Positions 54,855 through 64,000 of a stretch of 64,000 nucleotides of DNA are shown here, piece after piece. The position numbers were made by a program, and so were the translations under genes. Source of the DNA: Manduca sexta. Taxonomy: Eukaryota > Arthropoda > Insecta > Lepidoptera > Sphingidae. Position 1 is the stretch's first letter. Each line of letters begins with the position of its first letter. Under the pieces are notes generated by a model that saw nothing but the letters and a program-made list of their open reading frames with translations, had not been told where the DNA came from and searched no databases. The stretch lies in contig NC_051116.1 in assembly GCF_014839805.1 (NCBI RefSeq), forward strand, positions 6,925,556 through 6,989,555. The letters are read 5' to 3'.

Positions 54855-56395
54855 CCACATACAGACAAATATTTGAACAAAGACTTTTCCACACATTTGA
54901 ACACGGTTTTTCCTGGACCTGCCATACAGGCTTTGCAAATTAATTCGCTCACAGTATTCAAAGAGCCAAAAAACACGATGGACCGCGATTTTGTGGACGC
55001 GGTATACTTGTACTAAGCGCGTTGGGGGTAAAATCGTAGGAGGTGTAACACCGTATAAATGAAATAACTTGCAATTGTGTTATAATCTTTTGTTCTTAGA
55101 CAACACTACCTGCGACCCCATCTTATTATCTACGTTCCACTAGTTCACATGAAAGATTCCGTCAAATAAATAATGTTTACGGTGCTAACAAACAGAATAT
55201 CGGTATTTCGTCGTTCCCTTCAGATCTGGATTAACCCCATGCACGAATTTGCCTAATTATAATTTAGTATTTACTGTTTTCAATTACTTTTGCAGTTATA
55301 TAGTATCATAAAGGAAATAAATCTTGTGACTTGTTTATTCAAATTTGTCGAAACACTATAGGTGTTTTCCATTTTTATTCCATGAGATCCGATCTACACG
55401 CATACAATTATTTGTCGTTAAAGAACGGATAAAAATCGTTCGATCTAGCACTTGTAAAATATTGCAAGTTTGTGTCAAAATTTACACACGAAAATGTCTG
55501 AACTCAGTAATTATGTATTTTTTTAAGCTCAGGGGAATGATCAATTTAGTTTATTTGTTATTTATTTACACGTGTATGTACTATTTCTTCGAATATTTTT
55601 AAAAAATATTTACAAGTGTCAATCATGAGGGGTAAGATCGTATGCCTAGAAATATTAAAAAACAAAGTTCGCTTCTAAAAATATCTTACGAAAATTTATT
55701 AAATTTTTAAATGTTTATAAATGACTATCTAGATCAGAATTTACTCTTTTTATGGATTTTAGAATCCCTTTTACATATACGGTTTTAGATAGTAGTCCGA
55801 ACTATACCTGTGAAGGTCCTATCTTTCTCACAAATTTCTAAAAGTATGGTACTTTTTTAAAGCCCTATAAAACATTGACTGTTATATTTAAGAAATTTAA
55901 AAATATATACCATTTAGTATATTTAATAACATGTAGCTAAGTTAATGATTTATTATGATAGCTCCTATAGAATTATTGTAAAAAAATAATTCGAGAAGAC
56001 TGTTTAACACGTCGAAAAAGCGTCCGATTTAACCCCAACGCACCTTAATTACCCTATTTATTACATGTACCTATAAAAAAATAAACTAAAAAGTCCGATA
56101 TAAAGCAAGCTAACAACTAACTTGTTGTTCTGATCCAGGCGACACTGAGCAAATTTAAATTGTTATGGCTTTTACTTTTAGGTTTCGATATTATCGATTC
56201 TCCTTCAAGCAACTCCATAAAACTGAACTTGCGCGAGTGTGGCAGGATACTCAAAGTTTTTAACTCTGAACGCTTTGGTGTGTGGTCGAAAAACGGATAC
56301 CGAATGGCAAATACGCAAACATTTAAACAAACTGCACAAATACGCAAATATATTTGCTATGTGTGGCGCCGCATAAACACAATAAATCGTTTTTA
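54855..56395. mobile_element. 'GCCGGYGCC' inverted-repeat element, copy B
   Basis: atgccggtgccacata at the left, tgtgtggcgccgcata at the right, with the 1-kb element nested at 55016-56045, as in copy A. Confidence 0.7.
55016..56045. mobile_element. 1-kb TA-flanked element, copy 3
   Basis: TA|AGCGCGTTGGGGGTAAAATCG...CGATTTAACCCCAACGCACCT|TA. Same insertion as 36507-37521, duplicated with the block. Confidence 0.85.
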
Positions 56396-56542
56396 GGTTC
56401 GTTTTTTAGATGTCGAATTACAGTTCAAATATTTCCACAATTTGAGCAAACAGTATCGAATTGTGTTATTTTTATACAATACTGATCTTGCATTGACAAA
56501 ACAACGCTCAAATATGGCACACCTAACACCCGCATAAAAAAA

Positions 56543-56719
56543 ATGATAAAATATAATTTGATCACCAACTACACCGTAAATGCATACAATAACCCCATGA
56601 TACAAACACTTAATTTTTACAAATTATCAATTATCATTGCTACTATTGCATTATTTTTCCTAGCACTGGGAATATATAAAATTTATAAAATGGCCCTATC
56701 CTACCAAACAACGCAATAA
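56543..56719 (+). CDS. 58-aa single-pass membrane microprotein, copy B
   Basis: Identical protein to 38035-38211; one synonymous difference. Same NYT sequon, one membrane segment, 15-residue tail. It is preceded in both copies by the same open frame and by almost unchanged DNA for about 70 bases. Confidence 0.4.
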   Translation: MIKYNLITNYTVNAYNNPMIQTLNFYKLSIIIATIALFFLALGIYKIYKMALSYQTTQ

Positions 56720-57297
56720 AAAAAAAATACCTCAGACTTCAGTGTTTTCCTCTTCCTGTTCACAGAAACAATATCACGTGGGTAATAATAAATATAGCAC
56801 TAGTTCACAATACTGTCGCGGGCACTCGGCTCGACAGACCGCGCTTCACTAAGAATGTCAATGGATTGTGTGTGCTTTTGTATGTTATCGTAATATAAGG
56901 GTTGCCACTTTTCATGGCAAAATCAGGACAATTTCTTGTGGAAAATGGGTGAATATTTTTTAGTCAGTACAAGTTTTCAACAATGTGTCGTAATTTTCCT
57001 TGATACTTTTATTTCTTTATTTACATCAATGTATTAAAGCGGACTTTATGCGGAAGGATATTTGACATCTGATCATTAAAGCAAAAATCCGTTACACGTA
57101 TACATTTGAGAGCGTCACGCTCAAGCGCGAAATGCAATACTATATAAACCCTAAGATGTTGTTATTACATAGATACGTTGTCCGAGCTCAATACTGGCAA
57201 GACGAAAGCAAGGTAATTGCCCGACATTCACTTAGTCAACCTCCAACCACTATCGCGGCTAGTCGGCTTACTAACTTTTTGTATTTTTAGAAATGAA

Positions 57298-57371
57298 ATG
57301 CCTTCCTGTGTTTTCAGACGATGTACAAATTATACTCCAGCTGTCAATGAAAAAAACGTTTCATTTCACAC
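57298..57371 (+). CDS. THAP-like first coding exon, copy B
   Basis: MPSCVFRRCTNYTPAVNEKN then VSFHT, donor GTTAGT. It keeps the SFH typical of THAP domains, and an acceptor-like tatttttag precedes the ATG. Four amino-acid and two silent differences from copy A, so the two copies are not under strict constraint. Confidence 0.45.
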
Positions 57372-57816
57372 GTTAGTAATAAGTATACACTCTTTAACTT
57401 ATTTTTAACTAACAAATGCATTTTAATCAACTGTCATGGCAACCAGAGACCAATAAACTAGATGGCCACGACGGTCGACGCTCGGGCCGTATCAATGCGA
57501 GCTACTAGGGCTGTACAAGTGTGACTATAGCAAATAGTGCGCTGTTTTTATGTGCAATTTTGTTAGACTATTACGCGATATTTGTAAAACGTCATTGTCA
57601 TAACCTATTTGACTTTCGCTATTTTACGATTCATAAAGTTTGTAATGTACCCATTTTTTATTTACTCAGATATTGATCAATTAAAGATGTTTCGGCGAGC
57701 GCGGTGTGCCATGCATGAACTCAGTACGAGTGTCATATGTCTACAGAAAAAAAATTAACTAAGGGCTTAACAAAGATCGGTATGAAGTATATTGGTATAC
57801 GGCATGACGCCGTCAT

Positions 57817-58209
57817 AATAGGGTGCCGGACTCATTTTTGTTCTTTACTTTTGTCAAATATTTACGTTACATAAATTATAACAGAAAAGAAATTATTAAA
57901 ATCCGGTAAAAAATCAACAAGTTATAAGTCTTAGAATGTCGGTGGAAGGGTTAATTAACAAGAAACAGAAAAAAGATGAAATACCCACATTTAACGTCAT
58001 CGGAAATTGCGACGCGTGCGAAAGAAACAGATGAAGCGATATCCCCACAACGCGCCCACTTCTGCACGTTACAATATTTTAAATATGAATTACTCGCTCA
58101 TTTTTTAAACCAATTTTTATGCAATTTTCGCAGGAGTGCTTCTTTTTCGAATTATTAACCATTACATATAGAATAATGAACAAAGTTAAACATAGGCCGG
58201 TCCCCTATT
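57817..58209. mobile_element. MITE with AATAGGGNNCCGG ends, copy B-1
   Basis: Orthologous to 39403-39795. Confidence 0.75.
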
Positions 58210-58889
58210 GGGACTGTCCGGGAAAGTCGAAACGTATGGCAACTGTGCGTAAAATGAGGAAAATACTGTGAGTCATTTAAAACTTTATAGGTAAATGTTA
58301 TATGATTTTAAACGTGTAACAGGGAATATCATTGCGTACTCATTCAAATTAAGTCATAATGTACTCGGAACTTACATGTACATATTAGGAAACAATGACA
58401 GCTCTATACCAAATATTCTTTGGCCTAAGGTATTTAATACATTGAAAGAAACTTTTATTATGACGCATTATCTAGTTAAATAAATTTTATGTAAATGTCA
58501 TGAAATAACTAAAATTTTCCGGACTTTAATAATTATTATTTGTATCTAATATTAATTTATTTATACACTTATTACATATTAAATAATAATGTAGTACTTA
58601 ATTTAACAAATTTTCGGACGGTGTGCGCGTCATCGCGCATCCTAACGCACCGAAAGAATAACTTAAAAAAAAAACTTTTTAACAAAATATTTAACCGTCT
58701 TCGAAATAACAAAAAACCTAATAAAAAATTACGTTTCCATAGTGTATTGTACTTAGTTTAGTAATATGTTTATGCTTGAATCGAGAAATTAAGTACCTAT
58801 AATTCTTTAGGATGTTTAATATTGTGAGTAAAAATAACTTATCATACGTAGTTAAGTGGTATTCATATTACATTAATAACGAATATTTT

Positions 58890-59030
58890 TGAGGTGTATA
58901 TGGGGTACATAAATATAAAATTATTTATAAGTACCCACATACGTGTCCAGTATTATGGGCCTGTTAATAAACGATCAGTTCGCGATAGTCTGTGTTTCAT
59001 TGCATACATTACATTGGCGCAGTCGGTATT
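58890..59030 (+). mobile_element. Solo LTR end with primer binding site
   Basis: TGAGGTGTATATGG...TGCATACATTACA (about 124 bp, AATAAA at 58965) followed directly by TTGGCGCAGTCGG, a PBS of the 17.6/TED type. Only in copy B. Internal region absent; the sequence turns into the inverted 390-bp block at ~59040. Confidence 0.6.
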
Positions 59031-59039
59031 TGTGCAAGT

Positions 59040-59430
59040 TTTGTTAGTCCATTGAAATGTTACATTTTTTAGGCCTTACCTTGCGTTTTTTAGAGGACGT
59101 AATTTTATTTTTTTGAAGTGTAGGGGGGTCAGTCTAAAGCTAAAACCAAGTTTGTGGGGTCGCCACCCTTGTCCCACGGCCGCCATCTTGGGTTGAAATA
59201 GTTTTTACGATGTATCTCTTAAACTATTTATCTGACAAAAAAAAAATTATAAACACTTTTTGTTGCAAATTAAATTCTCTACAACTTTGGTTCAGTAACT
59301 TTTGTCGTAGAACTATAAATAAAAAAGTTATAAGCGAAAATGTTAAGAAATTCAATGTTAAGCAATGTCCATTGCAACGTCATCAGAACGTGTGTTTATA
59401 AGGTTCATAATACTCTTTTTTGTACTCATT
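59040..59430 (-). repeat. 390-bp block, inverted relative to copy A
   Basis: Reverse complement of 44580-44970 (gtccattgaaatgttacatt...gtgtgtttataaggttcat). Found at a different place and in opposite orientation in each copy, so it moved independently after or around the duplication. Confidence 0.8.
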
Positions 59431-60782
59431 AATACCCAAATACCCAAGGGACAATTAGGGAACAAAAGAACATCTGCCTGCTATTATTATTATTATTTCT
59501 AACCTCTCTTATTGTAAGAATAGCTGATAATATTATATTATTAGTTACATCATATAATAAAAATATTTTTAATAATATTTTTAGTTACATCATATAATAA
59601 AAATATTTTTAATAATTTTAAGGTTACTACCCCTTTCCTCATGAATGCGTAGACGTATTAAGCTGAAATTTATATCAATTATTCAAGTCTACTGTCCCTT
59701 GGAGCTGTGAAAAATCAAACATCTAAGTCAACGCAATCAAAAGAAACAAATATTTAAGCCGCATATTTTCAAACTCGCAACTACTCGCAAGGGAATCAAA
59801 ACCTAAAAGGTACTTCCAGTCGACCTAGAATCTTGAAATTTGGCATGAAGCAGTGTTTTGTAGCACCTATGTATAAACTATAAAGGAAAGATTCCGAAAA
59901 CCTATTTTTTAGACCTTTGTCTATAATTTATGCTCCTCCAGCATTCCATATTGTAATGTTATGGATTTCATTTTGCAAGAAAATATCATAACTATGACTC
60001 GATTGTCGTGATGGGTGAACGTTTACTTATATACCTACACGTATGCACGGGACCCTCGGTGCGCAAGTCTCTCGTTACTGCGATACCGCCAATTTAAACA
60101 AAGTAAAAGCTGGATCGATTCCAATTTATATGTTTGTATTATTGCTATTTACGATGTTTCTGAGAATGTCGCGATAAGTGGCATGTTAACTGGCGAAAGG
60201 GAATCCCGAGAAAAAATTTAATACATTATATGTTTATTAAGGGTAAGTTTATACTTAATGTATTTCTTGCGTTTACATCTAGGGTAACTGTGGTAATGAT
60301 TTACTTTTTGTAAACAAGCTGTGATTTAAAGACGATTTATTTTATCAAAAAGTGAAACCCCTGGGTATATGAAATAATGCAAGTAACTTTTACTGGTGGT
60401 AGGTCTCTCATATGTGAGAGTCCGCCTGGGTAGGTACCACCGTAATGTCTTTTTCTGCCGTCGAGCAGCAGCTGTGTTCCGGTTCTTTGTAGCCGGTGTA
60501 ACTACTGGACATTATAAGACTTAACATCTCATGTCTTAGGATGGCGAGCGCAGTGGAATACCAAACAATACTTTGTGATTCAAGGTTTTGGATGGTGTTT
60601 CTACTGTTTATGGGCGGTCGAATCGCTCACCATCAGGCGAACAACAAGCTCGTCTCGTCATTCAAAGCAATAAAAAAAGGGCATTGACGCCTACGGTGGA
60701 GCATAGTTGATACATGTGCTATTAATTTGTATGAGAATAAAGGCCGTTAGAAATAAACCATTATATTTAGACCATATAAGTA

Positions 60783-61106
60783 CAGGGTTATTATGAAATT
60801 GCGTTACTAAATTAAACCACATGCACTCGTCTTCACCTTTGCTGACATTGTGCCAAAAAAATAAATACCTAATATTTTCACGAGAAGTTCTGGTTTTAGT
60901 TTTCTAATTGTTTGATCATTTTGTAGTTTCATGTGAATATGGCGTGTGCGTGAATAAATTTCTGACTGAAAGTATGATGTTTTGTTCGAAACTTGAACTT
61001 TTTTATTTTACATCTACGGCTCAAATTACTTATTGCGAACTGTTATTTCCAAGTAGATACATAAGTATGTGGTTTCATTTAGTGACGCGATGTCAAAATA
61101 ACCCTG
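60783..61106. mobile_element. MITE of the CAGGGT...ACCCTG family, copy B
   Basis: Orthologous to 43690-44013; TA on both sides. Confidence 0.85.
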
Positions 61107-61280
61107 TATAATGTAGTTTAAAAGTTTATTTAAATAAAAGTTTGTTTTAATGATGCTTTTTGTATTTACAAATACCGTCACTGTGGACGAAGTTGTCCAA
61201 GTCTGTTCGTGATAGGTATGGTTGGTTACTGCAGGCTGGAAGTGACGAGGATGTTGGGCTTGTCAAAAGATGTACTGAAC

Positions 61281-61707
61281 AATAGGGGACCGTCCTGTGT
61301 TTGATTTTGTACATTATTCTATATGTAATGGTTAATAATACGAAAAAGAAACCCTCCTGCGATAACTGCATTAAAATTGGTTAAAAAATGAGCCAGTAAT
61401 TCATATTTCAATTATTACTATGTCCCAAAGTGGGAGCGAAGCGAGGATATCGCTTCATCCCTTTCTTTCGCACGCGTCGTAATGTTAAATGACGTCACAA
61501 GTGGGTATTGCGCCTCATAGAGTAAGTAAATATACTACGTTTGCGCCTCTTTTTGGTTTCTTGTTACTTACTTACCCCTTCTGCCGAAATTGAAAGACAT
61601 AACTTGTTGATTTTTTTACCGGATTTAAATCATTCTTTCTGTGTTATAATTTATATAACGTAAATATTTGATAATAATAGAGAACAAAATGAATCCGGTC
61701 CCCTATT
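61281..61707. mobile_element. MITE with AATAGGGGACCG ends, copy B-2 (uninterrupted)
   Basis: Same element as 44996-46273 without the Helitron; 427 bp. Confidence 0.8.
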
Positions 61708-62402
61708 GATGACAAAAAAGTAAGCCCGGAGTTTCTTTTTGCCTTTCTTCTTCGGGTAGTTGCTTAGGTTATCGCTTAGGTAGCGAGTGAAACGCTGGTA
61801 GGTTACCTAGGCTAGGGCTCATATCCTCACCGGTAGGGATCGCGACGGGTTAGCCTTATATTTCCCCCTACCTGCCAACCCAAGCCGGCTACTTAATTTA
61901 CCTTATGCCTTATATTCCATAAGAATTTTATCCCTGATTTAAAATATCCGTTGTTATAAAAGTTTTGAGTGTTATTCAGAAATAATAATAATTATTCTTA
62001 TGCTTTGTTTTGACGGATCATAAGTGCAACTTTGTTCGCCTACCTGATAAATAAAGTATTTTATTTTATAATTAACTAGCTTTTGCTCGCGGCTCCGCCC
62101 GCGTTATAAAGTTTTTCAGGCTAAAGTTTTCCGTTATAAAAATAGTAGTTTCCCGGGAGCCTATGTTCTTCCCAGGGTCTCAAACTGTCTCCATACCAAA
62201 TTTCATCTTAATACGTTAGGTAGTTTTTGAGTTTAACACGTTAAGGCAGACAGATGCAGAGGGGACTTTGTTATATTATTTAGAACTTTTAAGTGAAACA
62301 ATCCCGTCATACATCATTGTTGCATAACTTTAACCGTTTACGCAGCGCAGGCAACGGAAGCTCTCAAAACTCATAATTTTCCCCGTTTTTGCAACATGTT
62401 TC

Positions 62403-63140
62403 ATTACTGCTCCGCTCCTATTGGTCATAGCATGATGATATATAGCCTATAGCACTCCAGGAACAAAGGGCTATCCAACACAAAAAGATTTTTTCAGTTC
62501 AAACCGGTAGTTCCTGAGATTAGCCATTACTGCTCCGCTCCTATTGAATATAGCGTGATGATATATAGCCCTATAGCTCTCCACGAATAAAGGGCTATCC
62601 AACGCAAAAAGAATTTTTCAATTTGGACCGGTAGTTCCTGAGATTAGCCATTACTGCTCCGCTCCTATTGGTCATAGCGTGATGATATATAGCTTATAGC
62701 GGTCCACAAATAAAGGGCTATCCAACACAAAGCGAATTTTTCAGTTGAAACCCGTAGTTCCTGAGATTAGCCATTACTGCTCCGCTCCTATTAGGTATAG
62801 CGTGATGATATATAGCCTATAGCACTCCACGAATAAAGGGCTATCCAACGCAAAAAGAATTTTTCAGTTTGGACCGGTAGTTCCTGAGATTAGCCATTAC
62901 TGCCCCGCTCCTATTGGGTATAGCGTGATGATATATAGCCTATAGCACTCCACGAACAAAGGGCTATCCAACGCAAAAGAATTTTTCAGTTTGGACCGGT
63001 AGTTCCTGAGATTAGCCATTACTGCCCCGCTCCTATTGGGTATAGCGTGATGATATATAGCCTATAGCACTCCACGAACAAAGGGCTATCCAACGTAAAA
63101 AGAATTTTTCAGTTTGGACCGGTAGTTCCTGAGATTAGCG
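62403..63140. repeat. 123-bp tandem array inside the Helitron (6 units)
   Basis: Units of 122-124 bp starting attactgcYccgctcctattgg and ending ccggtagttcctgag; the unit starts near 62521, 62645, 62768, 62891 and 63013 mark the period. Units are similar but not identical. Confidence 0.9.
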
Positions 63141-63143
63141 CGT

Positions 63144-63196
63144 TCAAACAAACAAACAAACAAACAAACAAACAAACAAACAAACAAACAAACAAA
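63144..63196. repeat. (CAAA)n microsatellite
   Basis: About 13 units next to the array, near the 5' end of the Helitron on the minus strand. Fine-scale position approximate. Confidence 0.9.
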
Positions 63197-64000
63197 CTCT
63201 TCAGCTTTATATAATAGTATAGATGTGCAAAGTGTGGCGCGGGTGGGTACACCTGCCGGAGGTGCTCTCCGCGCCGCAGTGCGTGTCGAATGTCGATTGG
63301 CCGCATCAGCACAAAGCGCCACCTACCGCTGTTCCGCCTCCAAATACCACGAACAAATGTACTGAGGTTTGCACTCTTGTCACGGGCCATACGATTGCGT
63401 ATTATTATATCCCACAGCTTGGATATATTTATATGCAACCTGCGAGAATTCACGGAAATGGCTCATAGATGTATTGAAACCAATTGTTAATATTAACTTT
63501 GTATAACATCGCATGAGTATTAACTGTTATGGTGTTATAATATGTGTATAAATAAATAAAACAATCTATTATATTGCATTGTCTTGTATACCGTAGTCCT
63601 GGTGGATCAATCAGGTATGTGTTTCCCGGTTGTCCGTATGTTGTGTACTAGGAACAAAGAAAGAGAGAGAGGAAGAAAGAAACATTTATTTGTATAATAT
63701 ATTGGGACGCACACACAAATTTATAGCTATGTAGAAGAATATTAAGTACCTACACTGCCGATAAGGATCAAGACTAAGGTATTATGGCAGATAGAAGCCA
63801 ATCTTTTTCTCTTGGCTCTGTTTGTACGAATCATACCCATTTTTCATGAACAAAAGTAGTGGTAGAAATCTATATTTTTAGACACATACTTAAATAATAA
63901 ATAAGTATTATTTAAAAAGTATCGTGTGAAAATTAAATTTGTTATTGGTAGATATTCAATAGTACATTTTGCGTCATTTCCGTAGCATAAGAAAAAGGAT

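Larger units (their letters stand above)
62076..63223 (-). mobile_element. 1148-bp Helitron private to copy B
   Basis: Minus strand TCTATACTATTATATAAAGC...CGCGGGCGGAGCCGCGAGCAAAAGCTAG, with a CGCGG/CCGCG hairpin before CTAG. Inserted between A and T; copy A has the intact site ATAATTAA|TGTGCAAAG at 46641/46642. It holds a (caaa)n run and a 123-bp tandem array. Confidence 0.93.
53953..64000 (+). repeat. Large segmental duplication, copy B
   Basis: Partner of 35443-47412; reaches the window end. Private insertions: 58890-~59540 and the Helitron 62076-63223. Confidence 0.95.

Overview
The window looks like nuclear DNA from a moth or butterfly. It is AT-rich and the genes are split by GT-AG introns. 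It carries Helitron-like elements with TC...CTAG ends, tRNA-derived SINEs, RTE- and R1-type LINE tails, TA-flanked and hAT-like MITEs, and a TED-type errantivirus. The species cannot be named from this. There is no bacterial or operon organisation.

Region 1 (1-14,280). Two related secreted-protein genes lie in the same direction on a duplicated block of about 1.97 kb (1-1973 and 11453-13413). Both have TATA and TCATTCA start elements, a signal-peptide exon and a second exon inside the block. After the block their 3' exons differ: gene 1 (281-3076, 156 aa) and gene 2 (11734-14279, about 131 aa). Between them sits an internally deleted errantivirus (4887-9485, minus strand). It has near-identical LTRs and a 4-bp CGCG target duplication, and it is inserted into an older Helitron-like repeat.

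Region 2 (14,280-24,400). An intergenic stretch holds a Helitron, a SINE and an inverted repeat with ~305-bp arms. It is followed by a nine-exon gene (18174-24252, 468 aa) for a secreted, Glu/Val-rich protein with three EYGPP motifs. Its introns carry LINE and SINE debris and a 40-bp near-perfect hairpin.

Region 3 (24,400-33,500). This is a repeat-rich desert. It contains a Ty3/gypsy remnant (RT and RNase H) nested inside a Helitron, LINE tails, SINEs and small MITEs. One exon-like GC-rich block at ~30556 is unexplained.

Region 4 (33,500-64,000). A large segmental duplication dominates: copy A about 35443-47412 and copy B about 53953-64000, the latter running off the window. The shared core is about 8.25 kb. 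Each copy has private insertions, including one Helitron per copy for which the other copy is the exact empty site. Both copies carry nested TA-flanked inverted-repeat elements, a 58-codon transmembrane ORF with only one synonymous difference, and a THAP-like first exon. Between and beside the copies, the minus strand has several exon-like blocks encoding Pro/Asp/Glu-rich tails. They share splice phase and may belong to one or two incomplete minus-strand genes.

Only the three plus-strand multi-exon genes are well supported as host genes. Everything else is mobile DNA, decayed coding sequence or candidate exons. Exon structures were read by eye from splice sites and frame continuity, without transcripts.
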